Shown piece after piece: positions 54,905-64,000 of a stretch of DNA of 64,000 nt. Under the pieces are notes generated by a model, which searched no databases, had not been told where the DNA came from, and saw only the letters and a program-made list of their open reading frames with translations. Position 1 is the first letter of the stretch, and each line of letters opens with the position of its first letter. The stretch comes from Bacillota bacterium (GTDB lineage Bacteria; Bacillota; Bacilli; Paenibacillales; Paenibacillaceae), in NCBI GenBank assembly GCA_023391635.1, contig JAEWAQ010000029.1:1-64000 (forward strand), written 5' to 3'. Position numbers and translations under genes: made by a program.

Positions 54905-55507
54905 GTGAACTTTTTGACGCTGATCGCATTCGTCAGACATGGCAGTACGTATTGGAACAAGGAGCGCCGGATGCAGGGCCATGCCCACAATCCGCTGGAC
55001 GAAGAAGGCTTCGCGCAAGCGCGTCTGCTGGCGGAACGCCTTGGCAAAGAGCGATGGGACGTGCTGTACGCGAGCGACCTGCTGAGGGCGCGGCAGACGG
55101 CGGAATGCGTGCTGGAAAAGCTGCCGCTGGCGGAAATCCGATATGACGAGCGATTAAGGGAGATGGATCGCGGCGGGGCGCAAGGAACGACCGAAGAAGA
55201 GCGGATCGCCAGGTGGGGGGCGGACTGGCGAACGGTCGCGCCCGGCGTCGAATCGGATGCGCAGGGGACGGACCGCGGCGGATCGTTCGCGCGTGACGTC
55301 ACGGCGATGCATCCCGGACAGCGCATTCTCGCGATCAGCCACGGCATGATCATCCGCAACACGTTGAGAGGCCTTCTGCCGGATTTCCACACGGAACCCG
55401 CATTGAATAACACATCCATCACGATCGTCAGATGGACAGGCGACCGCTGGGCATGCGAACTGTATAATTGCACGAAGCATCTGCCAGTGCAGGGAAGCGA
55501 GGGGTGA
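54905..55507 (+). CDS. Histidine phosphatase family protein
   Basis: Phosphoglycerate-mutase-like enzyme of about 200 residues: catalytic RHGSTYWN, REMDRGGAQG and ISHGMIIRN with the second His. Acts on an unknown phosphoester. The GTG at 54905 has AGGAG 9 bases upstream; the TTG at 54914 after GAGGTGA is an alternative. It ends 2 bases before the next gene. Confidence 0.88.
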   Translation: MNFLTLIAFVRHGSTYWNKERRMQGHAHNPLDEEGFAQARLLAERLGKERWDVLYASDLLRARQTAECVLEKLPLAEIRYDERLREMDRGGAQGTTEEERIARWGADWRTVAPGVESDAQGTDRGGSFARDVTAMHPGQRILAISHGMIIRNTLRGLLPDFHTEPALNNTSITIVRWTGDRWACELYNCTKHLPVQGSEG

Positions 55508-55509
55508 CG

Positions 55510-55803
55510 ATGATTCTGGAAACGGCGATTTTGCACATCAAGCCGGGCACGATGAACGATTTCGAACGCGATTTCCGCAAGGCGTCGCCGATTTTGGCGC
55601 AATCGCCGGGGTATATCGGCCACGAGCTGCACAAGTGCGTGGAAGAAGCGGACAAGTATTTGCTGCTCGTGAAGTGGGACAGCATTACCGATCATCTGGT
55701 CGGCTTCCGGCGCTCGGAAGGTTATCTAACGTGGAAAGCGCTGCTTCATCCGTATTATGACCCGATGCCGACGGTGGAGCATTATGTGAACATCAAATTG
55801 TGA
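55510..55803 (+). CDS. Antibiotic biosynthesis monooxygenase-fold protein
   Basis: Dimeric alpha/beta barrel protein of 97 residues (ILHIKPGTMNDFERDF, SPGYIGHELHKC, LLLVKWDSITDH, HYVNIKL). Such proteins include heme-degrading or quinol monooxygenases, but no specific active-site residues are certain here. GAGGGGTG precedes the ATG, which follows the phosphatase stop after 2 bases. Confidence 0.88.
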   Translation: MILETAILHIKPGTMNDFERDFRKASPILAQSPGYIGHELHKCVEEADKYLLLVKWDSITDHLVGFRRSEGYLTWKALLHPYYDPMPTVEHYVNIKL

Positions 55804-55829
55804 TATACTGGCAAGTGAGGTGATGCGTA

Positions 55830-56810
55830 ATGGCTGAACAATCGCACGAATCATTAGAGCTGGCTACGTTCGCGGGCGGATGCTTCTGGTGCATGGTCAA
55901 GCCGTTCCATGAGATGCTCGGCATCGAGAAAGTCGTGTCGGGCTATACGGGTGGACATGTGGCAAATCCGACATACGAACAAGTGTGCTCGGAAACGACG
56001 GGGCATGCGGAAGCGGTGCAAATTACGTTCGATCCGGCGCTGATGCCGTATCCGAAGCTGCTGGACATCTACTGGCAGCAGATCGATCCGACCGATGCCG
56101 GCGGGCAATTTCACGATCGGGGCTCGTCTTACCGCCCTGCGATCTTCTATCACAACGAGCGGCAGCGCGAACAGGCGGAAGCGTCGAAGCGAGATCTGGA
56201 CGCGAGCGGCCGCTTCGACAAGCCGATCGCCGTCGAGATCGTGCCGGCAGCCACGTTCTATCCGGCCGAGGATTACCACCAAGACTATTACAAGAAGAAC
56301 CCGCTTCGCTATAAATATTACAGCCAAGGCTCCGGCCGGCCGGATTTCATCTCCCGCCACTGGTATGCGAAGAAGGATCGGGAGCAGCTGCGCGGCAAGC
56401 TGACGCCGCTGCAATACGAAGTGACGCAGAACAACGCGACCGAGCCGCCGTTCCGCAACGAATATTGGGACAACCACGAAGAAGGGCTTTACGTCGACGT
56501 CGTATCGGGCGAGCCGCTGTTCAGCTCCCGCGAAAAGTTCGACTCGGGCTGCGGATGGCCCAGCTTCACGAAGCCGTTGCAAACCGGCAGCGTCGAAGAG
56601 CGGGAAGACTTCACGCACGGCATGATCCGCACCGAAGTGCGCAGCCGCGATTCGGACTCGCACTTGGGCCACGTGTTCCCGGACGGCCCTCGGGAATTCG
56701 GCGGGCTGCGGTACTGCATCAACTCCGCGTCGCTGCGGTTCATTCCGGCCGATAAGCTAGAGGAAGAGGGTTATGGGCAGTATCGGAAGCTGTTCGAGAA
56801 CGCCACTTGA
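55830..56810 (+). CDS. msrAB: Fused peptide methionine sulfoxide reductase MsrA/MsrB
   Basis: Repairs oxidised methionine. The N-terminal MsrA has the catalytic Cys18 in GGCFWC and GYTGGH; the C-terminal MsrB (about 195-320) has SGCGWPSF, HLGHVFPDGP and the catalytic Cys in RYCINSASLRF. The CxxC zinc pairs of many MsrB domains are absent, as in several fused forms. GAGGTGATG precedes the ATG. A terminator follows about 90 bases downstream. Confidence 0.95.
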   Translation: MAEQSHESLELATFAGGCFWCMVKPFHEMLGIEKVVSGYTGGHVANPTYEQVCSETTGHAEAVQITFDPALMPYPKLLDIYWQQIDPTDAGGQFHDRGSSYRPAIFYHNERQREQAEASKRDLDASGRFDKPIAVEIVPAATFYPAEDYHQDYYKKNPLRYKYYSQGSGRPDFISRHWYAKKDREQLRGKLTPLQYEVTQNNATEPPFRNEYWDNHEEGLYVDVVSGEPLFSSREKFDSGCGWPSFTKPLQTGSVEEREDFTHGMIRTEVRSRDSDSHLGHVFPDGPREFGGLRYCINSASLRFIPADKLEEEGYGQYRKLFENAT

Positions 56811-56901
56811 CATCGATGGACGGCCGTTCGGGTCGATTCTCGCTTTCGCAGAGTTGTTCCTCAAGCATATAGCTGGTGAGAATGTTCCCGATTAACGCGG
56901 A

Positions 56902-56948
56902 AGACGCCTCCTGAGCCACGTAACTAGTGGGTGCGGAAGCGTCTTTTT
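56902..56948 (+). terminator. Intrinsic terminator between msrAB and the TetR gene
   Basis: AGACGCCTCC (56902-56911) pairs with GGAAGCGTCT (56935-56944) with one mismatch and an inner CCAC/GTGG helix. It ends in a T run through 56948. It could serve both converging genes. Confidence 0.75.
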
Positions 56949-57043
56949 GCGTGGCTGCGCGTACGTTTGCATCATTGAAACGAAGTACAGTCCGATTCGG
57001 GACCAATGCGGATCTGTGGATGTTAATCGTCCTGCCGTCTCCA

Positions 57044-57652
57044 TTACCCAAGTCGAGCATCCGCAGCCAGCGACAGCCGGGTCGGTCCGAGCAGGTGCAG
57101 GCGCTTCAATTGCGTCGCCATATAAAGCGGCGTATAGGGCATGCCTTCCTCAAGCCATTGCATAACGATGCCGAGATGGGCGGACGTGCAGTAACGGATG
57201 ATGAGGCCCCGCGGCACGCTCAGCTCGCGATCGTTCGGCTGAGCCAGCGTCGACCGGGCATACAGCGCTTCCCGGATCGCCGCTTCCATGCGGGCTGCGA
57301 AGCCCGGTTGTCCCATCGGCCCAAGCATGACCCGGTAGAACGCGGCGTGAGCAGCGAAATGCTCGAATTGGCGGACGAAAGACGGCGGCGGCGAGTCCTC
57401 GTCCATGTTCAGCTCGTGGGGTCGAAATCCGGGCGGCAGTTCCATCGAGCGGGTCAACTCCTCCAGCATGCCGTCGGCCATTTTTTGCAGCAAGTCGTAC
57501 TTGTCCTCGTAGTGAAGATAGAACGTCGCCCGATTGATCATCGCCCGTTCCGTAATGTCCCGCACCGTCGTCCGCTCGAATCCCCGTTCGCCCATGAGAC
57601 CGATCATCGCGTCTTGAATGAGCCGCAGCGTTCGCTTCACTCGCAGATCCAT
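57044..57652 (-). CDS. TetR-family transcriptional regulator
   Basis: Repressor of 202 residues. The N-terminal TetR helix-turn-helix is complete (DAMIGLMGERGFERTTVRDI, RAMINRATFYLHYEDKYDLL), and the C-terminal ligand domain resembles the YxaF/DUF-type regulators of Bacillus. The ATG at 57652 follows GGAGGG. It is divergent from an MFS exporter and most likely represses both genes until an inducing compound appears. Confidence 0.92.
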   Translation of the reverse strand: MDLRVKRTLRLIQDAMIGLMGERGFERTTVRDITERAMINRATFYLHYEDKYDLLQKMADGMLEELTRSMELPPGFRPHELNMDEDSPPPSFVRQFEHFAAHAAFYRVMLGPMGQPGFAARMEAAIREALYARSTLAQPNDRELSVPRGLIIRYCTSAHLGIVMQWLEEGMPYTPLYMATQLKRLHLLGPTRLSLAADARLG

Positions 57653-57752
57653 TGTCGAATATCCCTCCGTTAGGCAACAGTTCGCCCCGCCAATGTCGAA
57701 TATGCCACACTCGCCGTCATTTTGCGGGTTGTCGGCGGCTTCCGTGCTCCTT

Positions 57753-57793
57753 ATTATAGTCAACGTGGCATTGCAAAAACAACACGGCGTTGA
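57753..57793. promoter_or_regulatory. TetR promoter with candidate operator
   Basis: On the minus strand TATAAT (57758-57753) and TTGTTT (57782-57777, 18-base spacing) could be the regulator's promoter. The inverted repeat TCAACG (57760-57765) and CGTTGA (57788-57793) overlaps it, as expected for an autoregulated TetR operator. The arms are short, so this is tentative. Confidence 0.4.
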
Positions 57794-57821
57794 TTAAAAT
57801 GAGGAGCGTGTACAATCGGTC

Positions 57822-59276
57822 ATGGAAACGAAATCGAATCGCATCCGCACGGTCACGGCGGGACTTGTCATCGGGCTCGTGCTGGCATCGCTGGAACAGA
57901 CGATCGTGGCGACGGCGCTGCCGACCATCGTTCATCGGTTTGGCGACCTGTCGCTGTACAGCTGGGTATTCTCGGTCTACATGCTCGCTTCGACGGCTGC
58001 CATGCCGATCTACGGCAAGCTCGCCGATCTGTACGGACGCAAGAAAATTTATTTGTTCGGCATGCTGCTGTTCCTGGTCGGGTCCTTGTTGTGCGGATTG
58101 GCCGGTTCGATGACGGCATTGATCTTGTTTCGGGGCGTTCAAGGACTCGGGGCCGGCGCCTTGATGCCGCTCGCGTTCACGATCATCGCGGACTTGTACC
58201 CGCCGCAGCAGCGAGCGAAGCTGATGGGCACGTTCGGCAGCTTGTTCGCCGTCTCCAGCCTGCTCGGACCCGCGATGGGCGGCATACTGGCCGGATGGCA
58301 TTGGCAGCTGATCTTCTTCCTCAATGTGCCGATAGGCGCGATCGCCTTCTTCTGCATCCACATAGCCCTACAAGAATCGCCAAGCGAACCCCGGGCGGTT
58401 AAAGTTAAACCGCGGATTGACTGGCCGGGCGCACTCACGATGACAGGCGGCATTCTGTCGCTGCTGCTGGCCTGCGTCATGGGCGGCCGCGAGTTCGCCT
58501 GGCAGTCGGCGCCGATCGTCAGCTTGTTTGCAGGAAGCGTCCTGCTGTTGGCGGCATTCGTCCTGATCGAACGGAAGGCGGAGGAGCCGCTGCTGCCGCT
58601 TAATCTGTTCAAGCGCCGAACGCTCTCATACGGCAATGCGGCGGCTTTCTTCGTCAGTGCGGCCATGTTCGGCGCGATCGCCTACATTCCGCTGTTCGTG
58701 CAAGGCGTCATCGGCGTGAACCCGCAAGTCGCAGGATACATCATGACGCCATTCATGGTGGCGACCGCGATCACCTCGATGGGTTGTCGAAGCTGGCTGG
58801 CCAAAGTTTCGTTTCGCGCCATACTCGTCCCCAGCTTGCTGCTAATGCTGACCGGCTTCAGCTTGCTTGCCCGTACCGGCGTAGAGACGACCGTGACGCA
58901 AATGATCGTCTGCATGGTCGTCACCGGGCTTGGAATGGGGGCGATCTACCCCGTGCTCGGAACGGCGGCGCAGAATGCGGTCGCATGGAAACTGCGCGGC
59001 GCCGCGACGGCTTCGTCGCAATTTTTCCGCTCGATCGGGGGCACCGTCGGCGTCGCCTTCTTCGGCAGCCTGATGATGAATCGTATGGCTTCCGGCTCCG
59101 ATCCCGAATTGTTGTTGGATGCGGGGGCTCGCGCGAATATGGCAGTCGATGATCTTGTCCGTTTGCAGCGCGATTTCAGCCATGCGCTGGACCAAGTATT
59201 TGCCGCTGCCGCCATTTTCACGGTGATCAGTCTGCTGGCCAGCCTGGCGCTTGGACGGGAGCGATTAACGGCGTAA
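57822..59276 (+). CDS. MFS multidrug exporter, DHA2/EmrB type (14 TM)
   Basis: Proton-driven efflux protein of 484 residues. It has the family motifs at LEQTIVATALPTIVHRFGDL (motif D1), GKLADLYGRKKIYLFG (motif A) and RGVQGLGAGALMPLAF (motif B/C), and about 14 hydrophobic segments. It probably exports a toxic organic compound. The upstream TetR gene is divergent, which is the usual arrangement. The ATG at 57822 lacks a strong ribosome site (GAGGAG is about 17 bases away). Confidence 0.92.
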   Translation: METKSNRIRTVTAGLVIGLVLASLEQTIVATALPTIVHRFGDLSLYSWVFSVYMLASTAAMPIYGKLADLYGRKKIYLFGMLLFLVGSLLCGLAGSMTALILFRGVQGLGAGALMPLAFTIIADLYPPQQRAKLMGTFGSLFAVSSLLGPAMGGILAGWHWQLIFFLNVPIGAIAFFCIHIALQESPSEPRAVKVKPRIDWPGALTMTGGILSLLLACVMGGREFAWQSAPIVSLFAGSVLLLAAFVLIERKAEEPLLPLNLFKRRTLSYGNAAAFFVSAAMFGAIAYIPLFVQGVIGVNPQVAGYIMTPFMVATAITSMGCRSWLAKVSFRAILVPSLLLMLTGFSLLARTGVETTVTQMIVCMVVTGLGMGAIYPVLGTAAQNAVAWKLRGAATASSQFFRSIGGTVGVAFFGSLMMNRMASGSDPELLLDAGARANMAVDDLVRLQRDFSHALDQVFAAAAIFTVISLLASLALGRERLTA

Positions 59277-59464
59277 CCGGAGCCGAAGATAACCGGACAT
59301 AGGCGAACATTCGACAGATGCACTCGTCTCGTTTAATCGTCCCGTACGTTCGCCCCGCCTCGGGCATCCGCCTCAAGTTTCGTCCCAATAGGGGATATCC
59401 TCAGGCTGGACATGATACACTAGTATGGAACATACCGGTATAGCAAACGGGGGAGGATGCGCTC

Positions 59465-60895
59465 GTGGCGGACATGCGGATCGAGAAAGATTTTCTGGGG
59501 GAGAAGGAAGTGCCTGCCGAAGCCTACTATGGCATTCAAACGCTGCGCGCCGTGGACAACTTTCCGATCACGGGCGTGCCAGTTCATCCGGAGCTGCTGA
59601 CGGCGCTGGCGCAAGTGAAGAAGGCGGCCGCGCGCGCGAACGGCGAGCTAAGCCTGCTGCCGAAGCGGATTGCGGACGCGATCGTCCAGGCCGCGGACGA
59701 AGTCGCGGAAGGCCGGTTCGCGGATCAATTCCTGACGGATTCGATCCAGGGCGGGGCGGGAACGTCGATCAACATGAACATGAACGAGGTGCTCGCCAAC
59801 CGCGCGCTCGAGCTGCTCGGACATCGCAAAGGCGACTATTTCCATTGCAGCCCGAACAATCATGTCAACATGGCGCAATCGACGAACGATACGATCCCGA
59901 CTGCCTTGCGCATCGCGGCATATCGCCTGACGCAGCAGTTGCTGGAGGCGATGCGGGCGCTGACCGAAAGCTTCGCGCGCAAGGAGCGGGAGTTCGACGA
60001 TGTTATCAAGATGGGCCGCACCCACTTGCAGGATGCGGTGCCGATCCGAATGGGGCAGGAGTTCGGCGCCTACCGGCGCGTGCTGGAGCGCGACACGACG
60101 CGCATCTCCCGTGCGGCGGACAATCTGCTTGCCATCAATCTGGGCGCGACGGCCGTCGGCACGGGGCTTAACGCGAAGCCCGCTTACATCGTGCAAGTCG
60201 CGAAGCTGCTGGCGGAAGACTTGGGCATTCCGGTCCGTGACGCGGACGACCTCGTCGATGCGACCCAGAACACCGATGCCTATACGGAATTGTCCGCATC
60301 GCTCAAAGTATGCGTCGTCAACCTCTCGAAAATGTGCAACGACATCCGTCTGATGGCTTCCGGACCGCGCACGGGCTTGTCCGAGATCCAGCTTCCGCCC
60401 AGGCAGCCGGGGTCATCGATCATGCCGGGCAAAATCAATCCGGTCATGGCCGAAGTCGTCAACCAGGTTGCCTTCCAGGTGATGGGCAATGATCTTACAA
60501 TCTGCATGGCGTGCGAGGCGGGGCAGTTCGAGCTGAACGTCATGGGCCCGGTCATCGCGTTCAATCTGCTGCAATCCCTCAAAGTGCTCCGCAACGCTGT
60601 CGATGTCTTCCGGCGGTACGCGCTCGAAGGCATGGAGGCGAACCGCGAGCTGTGCCGGGGCTACGTAGACAGAAGCTTCGGCATCGTGACCGCGCTCAAT
60701 CCGCATTTGGGCTACGAGACCGCGGCCAGGCTCGTCAAGGAGGCGGCTGCCTCCGGCACGCCGGTCCGCGAACTGATTCTCGAGCGGAATCTTCTGTCGC
60801 CGGAAGAAGTGAACGCCATCCTCGATCCCGTGCAGATGACGACGCCCGGCATCGCCGGCGAGTGGCTGCTGACGGGCAGAGGCCAGGAGGAATAG
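59465..60895 (+). CDS. aspA: Aspartate ammonia-lyase
   Basis: Converts L-aspartate reversibly to fumarate and ammonia. The 476-residue protein has the fumarase/aspartase signatures: TSINMNMNEVLANRALE, HCSPNNHVNMAQSTNDTIP, GRTHLQDAVP and the SS-loop GSSIMPGKINPVM with the catalytic Ser. The N-terminus EKDFLGEKEVP and the residues around TSINMNMNE favour aspartase over class II fumarase. GTG start after GGGAGG. It is monocistronic, with its own terminator. Confidence 0.94.
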   Translation: MADMRIEKDFLGEKEVPAEAYYGIQTLRAVDNFPITGVPVHPELLTALAQVKKAAARANGELSLLPKRIADAIVQAADEVAEGRFADQFLTDSIQGGAGTSINMNMNEVLANRALELLGHRKGDYFHCSPNNHVNMAQSTNDTIPTALRIAAYRLTQQLLEAMRALTESFARKEREFDDVIKMGRTHLQDAVPIRMGQEFGAYRRVLERDTTRISRAADNLLAINLGATAVGTGLNAKPAYIVQVAKLLAEDLGIPVRDADDLVDATQNTDAYTELSASLKVCVVNLSKMCNDIRLMASGPRTGLSEIQLPPRQPGSSIMPGKINPVMAEVVNQVAFQVMGNDLTICMACEAGQFELNVMGPVIAFNLLQSLKVLRNAVDVFRRYALEGMEANRELCRGYVDRSFGIVTALNPHLGYETAARLVKEAAASGTPVRELILERNLLSPEEVNAILDPVQMTTPGIAGEWLLTGRGQEE

Positions 60896-60908
60896 ACGGG
60901 AGCAGGGG

Positions 60909-60936
60909 TCGATCTCCATTCGGAGGTCGATTTTTT
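60909..60936 (+). terminator. Intrinsic terminator of aspA
   Basis: TCGATCTCC pairs with GGAGGTCGA (one G-T pair) around ATTC and is followed by six T. Confidence 0.9.
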
Positions 60937-61033
60937 ATTGATCATTTTCCGTATACTCATGAAATTTTAAGGTATTTCGTGTATTGTGTATTGTTATAGA
61001 GCGCACATTCAAACAGGGGAAGTTGGAGGGTTT

Positions 61034-61675
61034 ATGTTTAATTGGTTGAACGACTGGATCGGAGGATTGGTGGAGCTCACCGGTCTAACCGGATACAGCA
61101 TCCTGATCGTGACGATTCCGCTTGCCTTGATACAAGGATTTCTGGGGGTATATCCCTTTTCCACGCTCATTTTCATTCATGTATACACACTCGGCGTTGG
61201 CGGCGGCTTGCTGGCCAGCTGGCTGGCGGGGACGTTGTCCGCAGTAGTCGTTTACGTCGTGTGCAAATATTTGTTCGAAGACCGATTCCGCCGCAAATGG
61301 GGACATAAGCTGGAGAAATACGAAAAATGGCAGATCGTCTTCGATCGCTACGGCATTTGGGCTATCATTTTTTTGCGTACGCTTCCGGTCATGCCGAACA
61401 ATCTGATCTCGTTCATGTCGTCGATTTCTCCGATTCGCTTATCGTCTTATATTTGGTCGTCGATCATCGGCAATTTGTCCCACATATGGCTGTTCGGCAT
61501 ACTCAGCTCGAAGATTCTGTTTCCGGACACGAACTTCAGCTATTTGATCGGCTCCTATGTTGCGTTCTGCGTCGTGCTCATCGTGATTTTCTTTATTACG
61601 CTGCGCAGAAGCAAGCGTACCGGCAAGTTCGGCGGCATGGGCGCGGACCCTCGCTATGACCAACCTAGCGTGTAA
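61034..61675 (+). CDS. VTT-domain (TVP38/TMEM64-like) membrane protein
   Basis: Integral membrane protein of 213 residues with about five hydrophobic segments and the VTT core (GGGLLASWLAGTLSAVVVYV, KWQIVFDRYGIWAIIFLRTL PVMPNNLISFM, split here for length). Related to DedA-type scramblase-like proteins; its exact role is unknown. GGAGGG precedes the ATG at 61034. Confidence 0.88.
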   Translation: MFNWLNDWIGGLVELTGLTGYSILIVTIPLALIQGFLGVYPFSTLIFIHVYTLGVGGGLLASWLAGTLSAVVVYVVCKYLFEDRFRRKWGHKLEKYEKWQIVFDRYGIWAIIFLRTLPVMPNNLISFMSSISPIRLSSYIWSSIIGNLSHIWLFGILSSKILFPDTNFSYLIGSYVAFCVVLIVIFFITLRRSKRTGKFGGMGADPRYDQPSV

Positions 61676-61691
61676 GCAGGCCGATGCAGCA

Positions 61692-62696
61692 TTAATACAA
61701 CGTCCGCCATAGATAGAAGACGGCATACGCTTCCCAGCCTCGCCACGCGGACGCGAACTGCCGGATTTCCGGCAAGGTGGGCTTGCGGTCCAGCCCAAGC
61801 TGGTGTTGCATCGCCAGATGCAGGCCGACGTCCTGGATCGGGAACGCATCGCGGTATCGCAGGCAGCGCATGGCCACATAATGGGCCGTCCACGGACCGA
61901 TGCCGCGTATGGCGGTGAGCATGCGCTCCGCGGACGGCGCGTCGCCGGCAGCAAGCAGCTGCGCCTTGGACAGGGCGCCGTCCCGGATCAGCCCGGCCAC
62001 GCGGAGCAAATATTCCGCCTTCCCGGCCGTCATCTTGAGTGCGGTCAGGTCCGCAGCTTGCACGCTGGCGATGCGCTCGGCCGTAGGAAAGACCCAATGC
62101 CGGTTGCCATAGGCATCCGTCACGCTGCTGCCGAACGTTTCGATCAGCCGCCGCTTCAACGTGTACGCGAACGGCAGGTTGATCTGCTGCCCCAGAATCG
62201 CCCACGCGACCGCTTCGAACAAGTCGGGCACGCCGACCAGCCGCAGCCCGCGGAACCGTGCGGCGGGATCTCGCAATAGCCCGTCGCGGGCCGCCAGCTC
62301 ATAGAACGGTGCCAGATCCGTGTGCAAATCCAGCCATTCCGTTACATATTGCCTAATTTGTCTGACTGCCAATAATGCTTGTTCTTCTGCATCTGCCGAC
62401 CTTTCCACGCCCATCGGTGCATCCGCCTGAACCGCCGCCGAAGCCGGATAGGATGAACGTGTATCGAGCTCGACCTCGACATTCAATCGATTGCCTGCCG
62501 CCGATCGGATGCGGACGATCGGCCGCAGCTTGTCCGTGACCGGAATGCAGCGCGTCAGCGTCCCGTCAACGGCCGAGAACAGGCATTCGTTCGCGGAACG
62601 AGCCAAGTAGGCGGTGACTTGTTCGAAGCGGAAGTCAGGCGGAACATCAAGCTGCAGTTTCAGGGGATGGTGCGCGCTCGAGGGGGCATACTTCAT
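61692..62696 (-). CDS. DNA-3-methyladenine glycosylase, AlkA type
   Basis: Base-excision repair glycosylase of 334 residues. The HhH-GPD core has WAILGQQINLPFAYTLKRRL, LKMTAGKAEYL, IRGIGPWTAHYVAMR and the catalytic Asp in FPIQDVGL. The N-terminal TBP-like domain matches AlkA. It excises alkylated purines from DNA. It converges on the VTT gene, 16 bases from its end. AAGGAG lies 12 bases before the ATG. Confidence 0.93.
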   Translation of the reverse strand: MKYAPSSAHHPLKLQLDVPPDFRFEQVTAYLARSANECLFSAVDGTLTRCIPVTDKLRPIVRIRSAAGNRLNVEVELDTRSSYPASAAVQADAPMGVERSADAEEQALLAVRQIRQYVTEWLDLHTDLAPFYELAARDGLLRDPAARFRGLRLVGVPDLFEAVAWAILGQQINLPFAYTLKRRLIETFGSSVTDAYGNRHWVFPTAERIASVQAADLTALKMTAGKAEYLLRVAGLIRDGALSKAQLLAAGDAPSAERMLTAIRGIGPWTAHYVAMRCLRYRDAFPIQDVGLHLAMQHQLGLDRKPTLPEIRQFASAWRGWEAYAVFYLWRTLY

Positions 62697-62964
62697 GTTT
62701 GCGATCGTCTCCTTGTTCGAAGGACCGGTGCGAGTTCAGCCATTCGATCTGCTTAATGTCATTAACTTTCGTTATACCCGATCGTACGCAAGGTCCGCTT
62801 TCCCGATCTTGCGATCTTGTTCCGTTAATTGGCATCGTCCGGACAGACGCTAATCTTCTACAAACGGTTTACGAAATCCGGGCATTCGTATAGTATAGTC
62901 CATAGCCACTGAATACCGTCAATCGGCTGCATAGCAAGCCAGAAGGAGACGTCGTTATCCGATC

Positions 62965-64000
62965 ATGAAGAGACTCGCGTTCGTCTTGTTGTCCGCCGTT
63001 ATGACCGTATTCTACATAATTCCAACCGCGGGGGCAGCCCATGTCAGCGCGGAGGGCCGGTCGGACCAGCCTGATATTCTGATCATCGGCTCCGAGCTGG
63101 AAGGCATGTATCTGGCCCGTGCAGCGGCTGACGCAGGGCAGTCTGTCCAAGTGATCGATCCGCGGCCGAAGCCCGGCGGGCAATTGCTTGAAGGGGAAAT
63201 GCTGTTTCTCGACGAGCCGCTTGGCGACGGCGGAGAGGTGCTGCTGCAAGGCAAGGTTAAATCTTTGTTTGACGCATACAAGCGCGGCACGATCCGCAAG
63301 GCCGAACAATTTCGAAATTACTACAGCGAGTTAACGAAGGGTATTACGATCGAATCGGGCGTGACGCTGACCGGCATCGACGTCCGCCAGCAGCCCGACG
63401 CGACAGGACGTTTCGTGGAATCCGTGTCGTTTCGGACGCAGAACGGCCAGGAGCGGACCGTCTACCCCGGCTACGTCGTGGAGAACACCGATTATGCCGC
63501 GCTCACCTCGCAGCTCGGCTTGTCCCGCATACCCGGCATGGAGACCGTGTTCGGCCCCCCGGACGTCGACTCTCCCGACTATATGGCGGCAACGCTGATC
63601 ATGAAATTCAAGAACGTCGACTGGGGCGTATTTCAGCAGGAAGTCATGAAGCTGAGTAAACAAGAGCGAGAACTGAAATACGGCAGCGAAACGACAGTCA
63701 ACCCGACGTTCACGTGGGGCTTCGGCAAAGTAGGGGCGGGCTACGATTCCGGCACCGACCATTGGTTCCTGCGCGGGCTGAACACCGTGAATCAGCATGA
63801 CGGGGAAGTGCTGATCAATGCCTTGCTCGTCTATGGCATCGATCCGTCGGACGAAGCCGCCATTCGCACTGCCATAGCAGAAGGACGCGAGCAGACCGAC
63901 CGGATCTTGCCTTATTTGCGGCAGTCGCTGCCCGGCTGGTCCAAGGCGGAGATCAACGGATATCCGGACTACTTGTACATTCGCGATTACGATCGCTATG
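62965..64000 (+). CDS. Secreted FAD-dependent oxidoreductase, 3' end outside window
   Basis: The first 345 residues of a protein that continues past the right edge. A signal peptide (KRLAFVLLSAVMTVFYIIP TAGAA) precedes a dinucleotide-binding segment ILIIGSELEGMYLARAAADA, in which Gly residues of the usual GxGxxG are partly replaced (GSELEG), followed by VIDPRPKPGGQL. It resembles FAD_oxidored-type proteins exported by Paenibacillus; the substrate is unknown. No good ribosome site lies close to this ATG (AAGGAG is 18 bases upstream), so the exact start is unsure. Confidence 0.8.
   Translation, partial: MKRLAFVLLSAVMTVFYIIPTAGAAHVSAEGRSDQPDILIIGSELEGMYLARAAADAGQSVQVIDPRPKPGGQLLEGEMLFLDEPLGDGGEVLLQGKVKSLFDAYKRGTIRKAEQFRNYYSELTKGITIESGVTLTGIDVRQQPDATGRFVESVSFRTQNGQERTVYPGYVVENTDYAALTSQLGLSRIPGMETVFGPPDVDSPDYMAATLIMKFKNVDWGVFQQEVMKLSKQERELKYGSETTVNPTFTWGFGKVGAGYDSGTDHWFLRGLNTVNQHDGEVLINALLVYGIDPSDEAAIRTAIAEGREQTDRILPYLRQSLPGWSKAEINGYPDYLYIRDYDRY

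Overview
The window looks like a chromosomal segment of a Paenibacillaceae-type Firmicute (Paenibacillus or Cohnella-like). The reasons are strong AGGAGG ribosome sites, frequent GTG/TTG starts, a YesM/YesN two-component pair next to a sugar ABC transporter and a secreted glycoside hydrolase, and CcpA-like cre boxes. This is inference from gene content; no rRNA or tRNA gene was seen.

Layout. (1) 1-8181: carbohydrate locus with a sensor kinase (5' end outside the window), an AraC-type response regulator, a secreted GH2-family enzyme, a solute-binding lipoprotein and two permeases. (2) About 8.3-14.7 kb: an AT-richer island of small, mostly rightward genes, several of them broken (IS110 remnant, DUF4037, DUF3024, histidine phosphatase, MBL hydrolase, methyltransferase, RpiA, DUF1259 remnant). 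It is punctuated by a structured repeat of about 170-185 bp. (3) 14.9-33.5 kb: a GC-rich, tightly packed rightward operon for a polyunsaturated-fatty-acid-synthase-like (Pfa, 'secondary lipid') megasynthase. Its genes are an unknown protein, a HAD phosphatase, a patatin-like hydrolase, KS-AT-ACP, KR-DH, KS-CLF-AT-DH-DH-acyltransferase, a phosphopantetheinyl transferase and a PfaD-type enoyl reductase. (4) 33.6-35.9 kb: a cNMP-binding/CPBP membrane protein (leftward) and a GT4 glycosyltransferase. (5) About 36-46.9 kb: a second AT-rich island with the same repeats and many small accessory genes (VOC, NUDIX, GNAT, SRPBCC, RidA, DUF1259, GyrI-like), many truncated. (6) 47-64 kb: GC-rich core-type genes: GMC oxidoreductase operon, DUF421, FMN hydroxyacid oxidase, SPL-like radical SAM plus Ogt, radical SAM/SPASM plus MOSC, MsrAB, TetR/MFS pair, aspartase, VTT membrane protein, AlkA and a secreted FAD oxidoreductase that runs off the end.

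How it works together. The Pfa-like operon has every activity expected for iterative synthesis of a reduced or partly unsaturated acyl chain. The C-terminal acyltransferase domain and the patatin-like hydrolase suggest transfer to a glycerol backbone or hydrolytic release. Two features could decide whether it works: an A AAA AAC slippery heptamer at the junction of the KS-AT-ACP and KR-DH genes, where a -1 shift would give a full PfaA-type fusion, and a frame-shifting internal deletion in the ketosynthase of the third subunit.

The most unusual non-coding signal is the dispersed repeat. The better-preserved copies share long inverted ends, and copies carry a hairpin whose two arms change together. 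All copies point the same way and sit at the edges of small accessory genes, several of which are cut exactly at a repeat boundary. It behaves like a structured mobile or recombinogenic element (MITE-like or attC-like), or a structured leader RNA. The stretch 38369-38612 between a hypothetical gene and a VOC gene shows only an unassigned reading-frame tail.
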